Assembly (NCBI GenBank): GCA_964610045.1
Contig: CAZSUN010000015.1
Coordinates: 1 to 58,388 of the forward strand
Length of the DNA stretch: 58,388 nt
Reading direction: 5' to 3'
Source: JACCYX01 sp964610045
GTDB taxonomy: Bacteria; Chloroflexota; Chloroflexia; Thermomicrobiales; UBA6265
Below, piece after piece: positions 25,952 to 35,046 of the stretch. Position 1 is the first letter of the stretch; every line of letters begins with the position of its first letter. The notes beneath the pieces were generated by a model that saw nothing but the letters and a program-made list of their open reading frames with translations, made no database searches and was not told the origin of the DNA. The position numbers and the translations under genes are program-made.

Positions 25952-26971
25952 TCAGTTCTCCACCAGGTACGAGAAGACCGAGGTCAGTGATTCGTCGGTC
26001 GCCTGGATTTCGAAGAGGCGAATCCCCTGCTGCTGTGCCGCAATCGGGACGAGTCGGTAGAAGGCGCGAACGTCGTTGGTCGCAGCGATCACCCGGTTCT
26101 GGGGATCGACACTGATCGAGCGTACGACGGGCTCCGAGATCAGCGCGGCGGCGAGGCGGCGGGGGTCGGACGCCACGATGCGGACTTCATGGTCGTGCTG
26201 GTCGATTTTCTCGCGGATTGTGCGGAAGTCACCAGCGGCAGCCAGCTTGCCATTGATGATGACCACGATATTTTCCGCCAGCCGCTCAACCTCGACGAGC
26301 ACATGCGAGGAGACGACCACGGTCTTTCCGGAGTTGCCCAGTTCACGGATCAGCCGGATGAGCTGGACTCGCTGGACAGGGTCGGTCCCGTTGAGCGGCT
26401 CGTCCATCAGGATGACATCGGGGTCGTGCACGAGCGCGCCCGCCACCTTGATCCGCTGCCGCATGCCCTTCGAGTAGCCGCCTACCCGGCGATCGGCGGC
26501 GGACTGCATGTCGACCAGATCGATCGCACGTTCGACGGCGGCATCCACGTTCTTCAGGCGCTGAAGTTTCGCGTTCAACCGCACGAATTCGCGGCCACTC
26601 AGGAATGGGTAAATCACTTCATGCTCGGAGACGAGCCCAAGGTTTCGGTACGCCTTCGAGTTGCCACGGGCGGGGATCCCGTCGATGGTGACCTTTCCCG
26701 CCGACGGCGCCTGGAGTCCGGACATCATCTTGAGGGTCGTCGACTTCCCGGCGCCGTTTGGCCCGAGCAGTCCGGTGACGCCAGGGCCGATCGAGAACGA
26801 GACATCGGAGACTGCGACGATGTCGCCGTACCACTTGGAGATGCGATCGAGCACGATCCGGGCGTCGGCCGCGGCGACCATCGAGGCCGGGGCAATCACT
26901 GGCGATCCCGTGGGCTGCGGTCCTTGCGATTGGGGCACCACATTCGGTGGCGGAGGGACAAGCTTCGACAT
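25952..26971 (-). CDS. ABC transporter ATP-binding protein
   Basis: The 339-residue protein has a proline-rich N-terminus, then one nucleotide-binding domain: Walker A GPNGAGKST near residue 71, Q-loop region LVSEHEVIYPFLSG with Glu-His in place of the usual Gln, signature YSKGMRQR (degenerate LSGGQ, as common in ABC-2 ATPases), Walker B VILMDEP, and the H-loop SSHV. A 110-residue C-terminal regulatory domain follows. ATG 26971 follows AGGTGG; an in-frame GTG at 26980 is an alternative. It pairs with the permease downstream. Confidence 0.9.
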   Translation of the reverse strand: MSKLVPPPPNVVPQSQGPQPTGSPVIAPASMVAAADARIVLDRISKWYGDIVAVSDVSFSIGPGVTGLLGPNGAGKSTTLKMMSGLQAPSAGKVTIDGIPARGNSKAYRNLGLVSEHEVIYPFLSGREFVRLNAKLQRLKNVDAAVERAIDLVDMQSAADRRVGGYSKGMRQRIKVAGALVHDPDVILMDEPLNGTDPVQRVQLIRLIRELGNSGKTVVVSSHVLVEVERLAENIVVIINGKLAAAGDFRTIREKIDQHDHEVRIVASDPRRLAAALISEPVVRSISVDPQNRVIAATNDVRAFYRLVPIAAQQQGIRLFEIQATDESLTSVFSYLVEN

Positions 26972-26980
26972 CGAATCCAC

Positions 26981-27886
26981 CTACGAGTCGTCGGTCGGGC
27001 GGTAGCGCCAGCGCAGGATCAGCAGGCTGGCAACCACAACGGCGGCAAAATACGTGAGGTATCCCCACATCGGGATGGCGACGTCTGTCGCGAACTGCGG
27101 CGTGACGTCGTGGAAGAGATGATCCGAGAAGCCGAGGAAACTGTCGGAAAGGCTGAGGAAGACGAAGGCGCGGGCCCATTCATCCTCGTTCAGCAATTCC
27201 CAGCCCGAGTTGCCGATGGCCGTGAGGATCAGGAAGCCAATGATGATGACCGTGACCGCGATGGCCTTGCGATCGGTCAGCGAGGAAACGGCGAGGCCAC
27301 CGGTACCCAGCACCAGCGCGATCAATGACCCGATCAGGAGCACGCGGCCGAGGTCGCCGACGTTGTCCCGCATGGCCCGCCAGGGCGAATCGCTGACCAG
27401 CTGCTGGCCGAGCCAGAGGATGACCGAGGGGATGACCGAGAGCGTCATGGTCAGCAAGGTCATGGCCACGACCTTGGCGAACACATAGTCCATGCGCGTG
27501 ATCGCGCGCGAGAAGTAGAGCGGCAGGGTTCGCTCGCGGCGATCGACACAGAGCATTTCCGGGGCGGTTGTGGCCACGAAAATGCCGACCACGAGGAAGA
27601 TTGCGCCCATGTAGCCGGAGTAGGTCGCGAATTCGACATCCGGCACCACCGCGCTGATGCCGATCATCACGATCAGGGGCACGATGGCTGCGACGTAGAG
27701 CAGGATCGGCAGGATCTTCGCCGTCCAGCTCTTGCGGATGCCCATCGCCCGTTTCATCGAATAGAACGTGAGCGAGCGAACTGCCTGGCGCCGACCAAGG
27801 CGATCACCCTTGTAGTGGGCGTAGCCGCGGTCGAACACCTCACCGTAGCGCTCGGTTGCGGGCGGCATGCTGTCAACGGTCGCCAT
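26981..27886 (-). CDS. ABC-2 type transporter permease
   Basis: The 301-residue membrane protein has an N-terminal cytoplasmic segment and about six hydrophobic helices, with the ABC-2 type motif PEMLCVDRRERTLPLYFSRA after helix two. ATG 27886 follows GGAGGTACCG and overlaps the upstream ATPase gene by 14 bp, so the pair is translationally coupled. With the second ATPase/permease pair it may form one heteromeric exporter rather than two separate ones, since all four genes are contiguous. Confidence 0.88.
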   Translation of the reverse strand: MATVDSMPPATERYGEVFDRGYAHYKGDRLGRRQAVRSLTFYSMKRAMGIRKSWTAKILPILLYVAAIVPLIVMIGISAVVPDVEFATYSGYMGAIFLVVGIFVATTAPEMLCVDRRERTLPLYFSRAITRMDYVFAKVVAMTLLTMTLSVIPSVILWLGQQLVSDSPWRAMRDNVGDLGRVLLIGSLIALVLGTGGLAVSSLTDRKAIAVTVIIIGFLILTAIGNSGWELLNEDEWARAFVFLSLSDSFLGFSDHLFHDVTPQFATDVAIPMWGYLTYFAAVVVASLLILRWRYRPTDDS

Positions 27887-28862
27887 CGGTACCTCCGCGA
27901 GCGGCCTCGACATCGCCGAGGTAGACATCTTCGAGCGTACGGGAACGACCACGCAGCGTTCGAAGGGGTGCACCGGTCGACACCGAGAGGTCCCGGATCA
28001 CGTCGTACACGGGCTCTTCGTGAACGTCGACGATCATCTCGTCACGACCGAGGTCGACATCGCCCGTCCGGACATGAACGCCTTGCTGGCGAAGGGCGTT
28101 GGCAAACGCGACAGGGTCTCCATCGACCCGGACGACGACCTCTCCGCCGATGGCATCCATCTCGCCAAGGGGACGGGCGGTGACGAGCTTGCCGCCATCG
28201 AGGATGACGACGTAGTCGCAGACCCGCTCGATGTCTTCCAGGATGTGCGACGAGAAGACGACCGCGATTCCGAGATTGCGATAGATGCGCTCGACGAGTT
28301 CAAGCATCTCCTCGCGCCCGTTCGGATCCATGCCGGCGGTGGGTTCGTCGAGGAAGACGAGATCGGGATCGTGGACGATGGCCTGGGCGAGTTTCACCCG
28401 CTGCCGCATTCCAGTCGAGAACCCCTTGATCAGGCGGTACCGCTCTTCCGAGAGACCGACCTGGTAGAGGACATCGGCGGCACGCTGCCGGGCAGCGCGT
28501 GCCGGGAGGCCGCTCATCTCCGCCATATGACCCACGAAGTCGGCGGCGGTGGTCGCCATTGGCAGGGCGTCCGCTTCCGGCATGTAGCCGACGTGTTCGC
28601 GGACTTTCGTGCCCTGGGTCTGGGTGTCGTAACCGACCACGCGGGCGGTGCCGCTGGTCGGTTTGGTGAGACCGAGCAGGTTGCGGATCAGGGTCGTCTT
28701 GCCGGCTCCGTTAGCACCGAGCAGGCCAACCGAAGCACGGGGAATGGTGAGGGTGAGGTTGTCGAGGGCGAGGAATTTGCCGAAGTGCTTGGACAGTGCC
28801 TGGACCTCGATGACAGGCGCGCTTGCCGGTTCGGGAGGCGAAGTCGTCATTGCCGCATGCAT
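27873..28862 (-). CDS. ABC transporter ATP-binding protein
   Basis: First gene of the four-gene transporter operon. The 329-residue product has Walker A GANGAGKTT, Q-loop VGYMPEADALP (again acidic rather than Gln), signature FSTGMRQR, Walker B LVFLDEPTAGMDP and H-loop SSHIL, followed by a C-terminal domain rich in valine and glycine turns. The ATG at 28862 or 28850 may be used; the best Shine-Dalgarno, GGGAGGACGG, is nearer to 28862. A TGGTACACT extended -10 lies a little upstream on the minus strand, near 28909-28917. Confidence 0.9.
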   Translation of the reverse strand: MHAAMTTSPPEPASAPVIEVQALSKHFGKFLALDNLTLTIPRASVGLLGANGAGKTTLIRNLLGLTKPTSGTARVVGYDTQTQGTKVREHVGYMPEADALPMATTAADFVGHMAEMSGLPARAARQRAADVLYQVGLSEERYRLIKGFSTGMRQRVKLAQAIVHDPDLVFLDEPTAGMDPNGREEMLELVERIYRNLGIAVVFSSHILEDIERVCDYVVILDGGKLVTARPLGEMDAIGGEVVVRVDGDPVAFANALRQQGVHVRTGDVDLGRDEMIVDVHEEPVYDVIRDLSVSTGAPLRTLRGRSRTLEDVYLGDVEAARGGTDGDR

Positions 28863-28962
28863 GTGTCCGAAACCGTCCTCCCGCGAGCGCTCTCCAATAC
28901 TGCCGCAGAGTGTACCAGTGAGTTGTGACGAATCTGTTGCGGGAGCGGCGGTGACGGGAGTT

Positions 28963-29002
28963 GGAAATGGGAAAACAGCAAACAGGAAATAGGAGGGAGG
29001 GG
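28963..29002 (-). repeat. Pyrimidine-rich tract, copy 1
   Basis: On the minus strand the stretch reads as C/T blocks with the core TTTCCTGTTTGCTGTTTTC, about 60 bases after the stop of the dioxygenase-like gene. A close match is found at 49560-49594, also after a minus-strand gene. Both are G-poor in the sense direction, as expected for Rho-utilisation sites. Confidence 0.4.
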
Positions 29003-29063
29003 ACGGCGGATGACGAACCGGCCCGCGAGCGTTATCGCCCACGGGCCGTCTCTGGATGCCAGC

Positions 29064-30029
29064 CTAGTTTTTGGGCGGGGTGCCGCCATCTGGCGGTTCA
29101 CCGGGGCCGCCGCCCTGACCATCACCACCCTGGCCATTGCCGCCACCCATGCCGCCACCGCCAGCATTGTCTGCTCCGGGGTCGATACCAACGGTGATCT
29201 CGCCGACGATGCCCTGCGAGAGATCGCTCTCGTCGACAGGGGTGAGCGTCAGGAAATACGCCGGGTCGTTGTCATCGAGACCGGAAAACACGCCATCTTC
29301 CTCGAGCCGCGTCCAGGTCGAGATACGGCTGGCATATGGTTCGACCTGCGAGATCCGCTCGGTAAAGGAATCCGAAAAGGCAAGCTGACCGGTATGAGCA
29401 GTGGTGCCGCCATCATAGGTGCCGTCCTCCGTGGCGCCGCCAACATGCACCTTCATATGGATATGCACGTCGCGGCTGACGTACCAACCAGGGTAGATGG
29501 TCTGGAACTCGACGAGACCATTCGCATCGGAGAGCAGCACACCGCGCAGGAATGTGTCCGGATCCGATCCGTCATCCTGGTACGGGTTTGGGTCCTGAGG
29601 ATCGGGATCGGCTTCGGTGAAACCGGAGTAGAAGCCGTTGACATCGCAATGCCAGACATCGACTGCGGCGTTTTCGATGGCAGCGCAGCTTTCGGCGTCA
29701 ACCACCGTGATCCGCAAGGCCATCGGAATACCGGCCTTCCCCTCGGTGATGTCGTTGCGCACGAGCCGGTCATCGAGGTAGTACGGACCTTCGGTGAGTT
29801 CCGGGGTCAGCACACAGACGCCGGTGGTTGTCGCCGATTCACCGGCCGCCGGGGTGCTTTCCTGCGCGAACACCCCGGTGCGGAACATCGTCCCGCCAGT
29901 GGCAGCCACGACTGCAACGCCCGCTCCGGCCTTGAGGACATGGCGCCGGGTTGCCCGTTCGTGCAAGCGGGCGTTGTCGAGTTGCTCGTGCGTCGGCCAC
30001 CAGCCGCGCTGTCGTTCATTTGCCGTCAT
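29064..30029 (-). CDS. Tat-exported intradiol ring-cleavage dioxygenase-like protein
   Basis: The 321-residue product begins with ATRRHVLKAGAGVAVVAATGG, a Tat-like signal. The body matches the protocatechuate 3,4-dioxygenase beta family: LTEGPYYLDD and TIYPGWY carry the two tyrosine iron ligands, VDVWHCDVNGFYSGF is the family signature, and HIHMKVHVGG supplies the histidines. Family enzymes open catechol rings between the hydroxyls, but exported members with unknown substrate are common in soil bacteria. The last 35 residues are a glycine/proline low-complexity tail. ATG 30029 follows AAGGGAGAG. Confidence 0.86.
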   Translation of the reverse strand: MTANERQRGWWPTHEQLDNARLHERATRRHVLKAGAGVAVVAATGGTMFRTGVFAQESTPAAGESATTTGVCVLTPELTEGPYYLDDRLVRNDITEGKAGIPMALRITVVDAESCAAIENAAVDVWHCDVNGFYSGFTEADPDPQDPNPYQDDGSDPDTFLRGVLLSDANGLVEFQTIYPGWYVSRDVHIHMKVHVGGATEDGTYDGGTTAHTGQLAFSDSFTERISQVEPYASRISTWTRLEEDGVFSGLDDNDPAYFLTLTPVDESDLSQGIVGEITVGIDPGADNAGGGGMGGGNGQGGDGQGGGPGEPPDGGTPPKN

Positions 30030-30338
30030 GTGCACTCTCCCTTCAGGAATGAGACTCATTGCCGGGTTTCCGCCGCCACGGCGGTGTCCACTGGAGTCAG
30101 TACACCGCACGAATGTGAGAGTTCCCTTGGAGTTGGCTCGAAATCGGCATCACGTTCTGGCAACTATTTCCGGCCGCCTTCACAAATCCAGACGCAGCCT
30201 ACATTGCCGCGGGACGGGCGGAGTAGATCACGCTTCGCTGCCTCGCTGGCGCTCGGACTAACAGACCGTAGCCTTACCGTGACGACAGGAGAGCGGTCAG
30301 AAGCGCGTGGTGACCATTGAAGCGACTTTTGAAGCCTG
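30030..30338. other. 309-bp intergenic region
   Basis: Lies between two minus-strand genes. I see no gene and no clear terminator. It contains a run of GCTTCGCTGCCTCGCTGGCG type, similar in flavour to dispersed repeats, but no second copy is evident in the window. Confidence 0.5.
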
Positions 30339-31907
30339 TTAGGTACTGCCAGCCGCGCCGCCACCACCGCCGGCGCCACTGCCGCTGACGGTGCTGGAGC
30401 TTGACGAACCGCTACTGGTGGCGACCGACGAGTTGAAGGCAACCCAAAAGGGGAAGTAGGCACCCATGGTGTGGGTCTCTGATCCCTGCATCGTGGAACT
30501 GAACGCGCGCAACCCAACGCCAGCCTCGGTTGCCTCCTTGAGCCGCTTGTCCATCGCCGAACCGAGATTCATCGCGATCACGTCCGGCAACACCTGGTCG
30601 AAATCGAGATAGACCATCCGATCGGCAGCGCCAGCCTTGAGGCCAGCCCGGTATGCCTTCCACTGACGGGCGGCATCCTGCCCGTCGAGGGATAGGGGCG
30701 AGAACTTCGCCGACATCCAGAACGCGGCGATGGCAGCCGCTCCGAACGCAATCGCCCCGATCACCGGCAGCCACGTCCCGCCCGAGCCAGCGACAATCGC
30801 ACAGAACACGGCACCGGCGATCGCCGCAATCCCGATCATGCCCAGGATTCCCCGCGGCTTGCCGGCAGCGGGATCCTTCCAGCCGCGCTCGAGCAATTGC
30901 CGGTCGAGCACGTCCTTCAGGGGCGAAGTGTCGGCCGCGATCCGGGCCAGGTCCTTGCTGGATACGATCCCGATGGATCCCCGCGCCTCCAGTTGACGCC
31001 AGAGAGCCGATTCCACGTCGTCGGCGACCACGCCCTGATCGCGCAACCGGACCTGCACCTTCGGTGTGGAGAACATTCCGCCTTCGGATTCGGGTTCGAT
31101 GGCGAGGGCGCCGCGACTCGCCAGGTCCACCAGGGTCGCCGGTGTGGCAGACGCCTGGGGAGCGCCAGCGACAAGGGCGCCGGCCAGGGCAGGCGTCAGG
31201 TCCCCGGGCCGTACGGTTGTCGACGGCAAGTCCGGCAGGTTCAGCTGACTGCGTTTGCGAAAGAGGCTGACCGATCCGACACCGGCAACCGCCGCCAGCG
31301 CCGCGCTGACCCAGGCGAACCACGATCCACCAGCATCGGACGCCCATGATTCGAAGGCGCCCTGCGGAGGGCCGTTGACGATGCTCGATTCGAGCCGGGT
31401 GAGGGCGTTGCTGAAACTCTGGTAGACGTCGCCATCGCGGAGCGGCGGGATCAGCTCTTCATTGACGATGGCGACCTGCTCGGATTCCGGCACGTTGCCA
31501 TCGTTATAGGTGCTGCCGACGAATATGCCGGCCCGGGCGCTGTGATCGTCATCCGGGTCACGGTTGATCAGGATCGCAATGGCCACGTCCTGATTCCCAC
31601 CGGTGGCAGCGACCCAAGCCTGCTGCAGCGCCTCGACCTGGTCGAGCGTCTCGTCGGGGGTGGCATCGAGGTCACGGACCATGAGGACCGGATCGGCGCC
31701 GAGGGCCCGAAGGTCGGCGATCTGCTCGTTGAGCGAGGCAATCTCATCTGTGGTCAGCGAGTCGCCGGTCTCGTCGTAGATGCGCTGGGCAGGGTCGAGA
31801 TTCGGGAACGACATCGCGTCCTGGGCTCCGGCGGGCGAAGCCATGCCGAGGGCAAGCACGACCAGGAAAACAGGTAGGGCGCACTCTTGAAACCACTTCT
31901 CCCGCAT
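30339..31907 (-). CDS. TPM-domain / DUF2207-like membrane protein
   Basis: The 522-residue product has a signal peptide (ALPVFLVVLALGMASPAGAQ), an extracytoplasmic TPM (formerly DUF477) domain over residues 40-180 with ATGGNQDVAIAILINRDPDD, a membrane helix (WFAWVSAALAAVAGVGSVSLF), a cytoplasmic region typical of DUF2207 proteins, two further helices near residues 350-390, a terminal domain, and a Ser/Gly-rich tail. The role in the family is poorly known; TPM domains occur in photosystem repair and phosphatase-like proteins. ATG 31907 follows AGGAG. Confidence 0.72.
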   Translation of the reverse strand: MREKWFQECALPVFLVVLALGMASPAGAQDAMSFPNLDPAQRIYDETGDSLTTDEIASLNEQIADLRALGADPVLMVRDLDATPDETLDQVEALQQAWVAATGGNQDVAIAILINRDPDDDHSARAGIFVGSTYNDGNVPESEQVAIVNEELIPPLRDGDVYQSFSNALTRLESSIVNGPPQGAFESWASDAGGSWFAWVSAALAAVAGVGSVSLFRKRSQLNLPDLPSTTVRPGDLTPALAGALVAGAPQASATPATLVDLASRGALAIEPESEGGMFSTPKVQVRLRDQGVVADDVESALWRQLEARGSIGIVSSKDLARIAADTSPLKDVLDRQLLERGWKDPAAGKPRGILGMIGIAAIAGAVFCAIVAGSGGTWLPVIGAIAFGAAAIAAFWMSAKFSPLSLDGQDAARQWKAYRAGLKAGAADRMVYLDFDQVLPDVIAMNLGSAMDKRLKEATEAGVGLRAFSSTMQGSETHTMGAYFPFWVAFNSSVATSSGSSSSSTVSGSGAGGGGGAAGST

Positions 31908-32080
31908 TTTGTCGCTCCTGACGGTCAAGCCGTTCGGCGTGTATCAGTAGATGGTAGCGCAGCTTAGGCCGTGCCATGATCTCAGTCGACACCTAGATAT
32001 TCGCACAACCCTGGGGGATTCGAAGCGTCTTCAGCCACCACCGTGAAACAAGGCTAGCCAATACATGCTAATAAAACCAA

Positions 32081-32109
32081 TTGACTTGTCTCAGCTGACA
32101 CATCATAAT
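32081..32109 (+). promoter_or_regulatory. Near-consensus sigma70 promoter of the pYEATS-like gene
   Basis: TTGACT (32081-32086), a 17-bp spacer, and CATAAT (32104-32109) form the best vegetative promoter in the window. The predicted start near 32116 leaves a 45-base leader before ATG 32161 and excludes the earlier ATG at 32065. Confidence 0.7.
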
Positions 32110-32160
32110 GACTTTATTCTCCATATCGTCAGTTTGGATTCACCAGAGGAACGTAGTTCA

Positions 32161-32841
32161 ATGGACTGGCTGATCGCTTTTGATGAATATGTTCCTCTTT
32201 TCCAGACTTTGGTGAAAGCCACGGTCTTCCTCGCTGCCGTACTTCTGGTCGTCAGAAGCGATCATGTGTCCAGGATGCTCGACTCCCTTGGCGCACGACT
32301 CTCCGATCCAGATACCGAGGTTTCAGCAAAAGCAAAGGCGTTTGGGGTAGAAATCGATGCCGCGCTAAAACATCTACCTATGGCCAGTGTCGAAGGTGAT
32401 TCACGTCCGAAGTCAAATGACTCCGCGATTCCAGCACTAATATTGCCCGACGAAGCATCTGACGTTATTGAGCAACTAAAAAACTTTCGAGATCACACCT
32501 ACGAAACGAATCGTCACTTAGTTCTGGTTCACAGCATTGCTCCATCCTCCATTGCAGGCCAAGATTTCGACATATTCATATACTTGCAGCCACATCGCGA
32601 GAACAACAAGCCCGAACTATACAATGTGGAGTCCGTGGATTTTTACTTCGGTAGATTTTGGGGTTCCCAAGTGTTTCACGTTGCCGCCGAAGATGTTCCC
32701 GACGGAGTATTCGGAATCAGGACTTCCGCCTATGGAAGTTTCCTCTGCGCATGCTTGATCCGATTCAACGACGGTCAGACGTCAAAACAGTACAGATACA
32801 TCGACTTTTCCCAGAACACAATTGCAGGATCCATTTCCTAA
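32161..32841 (+). CDS. Membrane-anchored pYEATS-like protein on an AT-rich insert
   Basis: The 226-residue product has one N-terminal membrane helix (LVKATVFLAAVLLVV), a linker, and a C-terminal beta-rich domain. The last 70 residues (VDFYFGRFWGSQVF, then GIRTSAYGSFLCACLIRF and a closing RYIDF) resemble prokaryotic YEATS domains, which are found in predicted conflict and immunity proteins and bind modified or crowded ligands. The gene is far poorer in GC than its neighbours: two 60-base lines counted gave 26 and 23 G+C, against 38 in the exporter gene. This suggests recent transfer. RBS GAGGAAC precedes the ATG. No partner genes are visible. Confidence 0.58.
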   Translation: MDWLIAFDEYVPLFQTLVKATVFLAAVLLVVRSDHVSRMLDSLGARLSDPDTEVSAKAKAFGVEIDAALKHLPMASVEGDSRPKSNDSAIPALILPDEASDVIEQLKNFRDHTYETNRHLVLVHSIAPSSIAGQDFDIFIYLQPHRENNKPELYNVESVDFYFGRFWGSQVFHVAAEDVPDGVFGIRTSAYGSFLCACLIRFNDGQTSKQYRYIDFSQNTIAGSIS

Positions 32842-33187
32842 GCCTTTCTCCCGACATTGGCAGCCACAACGAATGCCTGACGGAGCACTCAAGGCGCCAC
32901 ACCTCCTCGGATGGTATTTGGTCGCCAAACTCTATCTCTACTTTTCCCATCCCCGAGAAGGCTACGTACGAGGCTGGCAGGCGAGCATCGGAGGACACAG
33001 ATGACTTCGCTGCCGGAACAGGGGTTGACCGCCAGACAAAGGCGTGCGAACATGCGTTCGGAGACACCCGCAGTGCCCCGATGCTGTTGACTGGCCGAGG
33101 GTGTCCGGACACGGTACACTGACATGTTCGCGCGACGTGATGTTGCGCGCCGATCCCTCCTCATCGATCTTTCCGGGAGTATGCAAC
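32842..33187. other. 346-bp gap, partly AT-rich
   Basis: No gene seen. The first 120 bp keep the lower GC of the pYEATS-like insert. Near the end, a perfect palindrome GTGTCCGGACAC (33101-33112) adjoins a TACACT -10-like box (33115-33120), with TTGACT 22 bp upstream of it, likely the regulated promoter of the ABC exporter. Confidence 0.5.
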
Positions 33188-35044
33188 GTGCCCACCTCGA
33201 ATGGCGTGCCTGGATCGGCCACGCCCACCTTTCGCGCCGAGTTCACCGTCGAAGGGCGAGACGCCTACGACCATCGCAGTCCCCTGCGGTGGTTCATGTC
33301 GCACCTGGCCAGGTTCAAGCTGATCACGCTGACGTTCGTCATCGGGGCGATCGGGGCGACCCTCCTTAACTCCGCCATCCCCGGCGTTACCGGCCAGGCG
33401 TTCGACGAAGTCCTCAGCCCTGGCGGTGATCCGCTCGACGCCCTCTTCCGGATCTCGATGATCCTGCTCGGGATCGTCGTGGCGCGCGCGGTGTTCGACA
33501 TCATGGCCCGGTACTCGATCGAGGTCATGGCGAAACGCCTCGAACGCGACACCCGGCTCGAACTCTTCACCAGCCTGCTTGGCAAGAGCCAGACGTTCCA
33601 CAACCGCCAGAAGGTCGGCGACCTGATGGCGCGCTCGACCAGCGACGTGCGCCAGCTCGGGTTCATGATGTCGCCGGGGCTCGACCTGCTGATCGACTCC
33701 ATGCTCGGGCTGGTGATCCCGATCGTCTTCATTGCCCTGCTCGACTGGCGGTTGCTCCTCTCGCCGTTGATCTTCACCGTCTTCTTCTTTTTCACCCTCC
33801 GCCTCTACATGGATCAGTTGAACCCGGTCTCGAACGAAATGCGGATGCGATTCGGCGTGCTCAACGCTGGGCTCAACGAAGCGGTCCGCGGCGTCGAAGT
33901 GATCAAGGCGACCGGCCAGGAGGCCCAGGAGCGCAAGAAGTTCGCGATCAATGCCCGCACCTACCGCGACCTCCAGGTTGCGCAGGGGCTGATCCAGGCA
34001 AAGTACCTGCCGACCCTGATCCTGCCGATCACCTTCGCGCTCGGCATCCTGCATGGCGTGTATCTGGTCGAGAAGGACCAGCTCTCCATCGGCCAACTGG
34101 TTGCCTACACCGGCCTGATGCAGCAACTCGGCTTCCCGACCTTCATCTCGACCTTCACTTTCTCGTTGGTACAGATGGGTGTCGCCAGTGCCGAGCGCAT
34201 CCTCGGCCTGATGCGAGAGGAAACGGAACTCGACCAGAACGCGGCCGGGCACACCGGGGAGATCACCGGCGACATCGAGTTCGACCATGTCACCTTCGGC
34301 TACGGCGGCGATCCGATCCTGAAGGACATCTCGTTCCACGCGAAACCGGGCGAAACGATCGCCATCGTCGGGGAAACTGGCTCCGGCAAGAGCACGATGA
34401 CCAAGCTGGTGAACCGCACCTACGATGTGACCTCCGGCCGCATCCTGCTCGACGGGATCGACCTGCGGGAGTGGAACATGGATTCACTCCGTTCGCAGAT
34501 CTCGTTCATCGAGCAGGATGTCACCCTATTCTCGCGCCCGGTGTCCGAGAACATCGGGTTCAGCCTGGGACAGACGGCTGACCGCGAGGAAATCGTTCGC
34601 GCCGCACGTGATGCGCAGGCCCACGAGTTCATCGTGGAGCTGGAGAACGGTTACGACACGGTCATCGGTGAGCGCGGCGTGACGCTCTCGGGCGGACAAC
34701 GGCAACGCCTCGCGATCGCCCGCGCCCTCCTCACCTCGCCCAGCGTGCTCGTGCTCGACGATTCGACCAGCGCAATCGACAGCGCTACCGAGGATGCGAT
34801 CCAGCAAGCGATCCGGCGCATTCTGGAAGGCAGGACAACCCTGCTGATCACGCACCGGCTGTCGCAAATCCGCTGGGCCGACCGTGTGCTGCTGTTGCGC
34901 AAGGGTGAGCTGATCGCCCAGGGCACACACGACGAACTGCTGGCGCAGTCATCGCTGTACCGGCGCATCTTTGCGCATTACGACGAGATGGACACCCCGG
35001 AACCTGCCCTCGCGGCGGCTTCCGCGGCAGCGGGCGAGGATTAG
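33188..35044 (+). CDS. Heterodimeric ABC exporter, subunit with degenerate Walker B
   Basis: The 618-residue protein fuses six membrane helices to one nucleotide-binding domain. Walker A is GETGSGKST, the signature LSGGQ is intact, but Walker B reads VLVLDDST, with Asp where the catalytic Glu should be. H-loop THRLS is present. This is the pattern of the degenerate-site subunit of heterodimeric multidrug or lipid exporters such as TM287/288 and BmrCD. I chose the GTG at 33188, which follows CGGGAG; the frame is open 48 codons upstream but those overlap the promoter region. The partner starts 3 bases downstream. Confidence 0.9.
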   Translation: MPTSNGVPGSATPTFRAEFTVEGRDAYDHRSPLRWFMSHLARFKLITLTFVIGAIGATLLNSAIPGVTGQAFDEVLSPGGDPLDALFRISMILLGIVVARAVFDIMARYSIEVMAKRLERDTRLELFTSLLGKSQTFHNRQKVGDLMARSTSDVRQLGFMMSPGLDLLIDSMLGLVIPIVFIALLDWRLLLSPLIFTVFFFFTLRLYMDQLNPVSNEMRMRFGVLNAGLNEAVRGVEVIKATGQEAQERKKFAINARTYRDLQVAQGLIQAKYLPTLILPITFALGILHGVYLVEKDQLSIGQLVAYTGLMQQLGFPTFISTFTFSLVQMGVASAERILGLMREETELDQNAAGHTGEITGDIEFDHVTFGYGGDPILKDISFHAKPGETIAIVGETGSGKSTMTKLVNRTYDVTSGRILLDGIDLREWNMDSLRSQISFIEQDVTLFSRPVSENIGFSLGQTADREEIVRAARDAQAHEFIVELENGYDTVIGERGVTLSGGQRQRLAIARALLTSPSVLVLDDSTSAIDSATEDAIQQAIRRILEGRTTLLITHRLSQIRWADRVLLLRKGELIAQGTHDELLAQSSLYRRIFAHYDEMDTPEPALAAASAAAGED

Positions 35045-35046
35045 CG

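Noticed and set aside
32065..32160. Upstream ATG extending the pYEATS-like protein by 32 residues
   Set aside because: The near-consensus promoter lies inside this stretch, so the ATG would not be transcribed, and it lacks a ribosome binding site.
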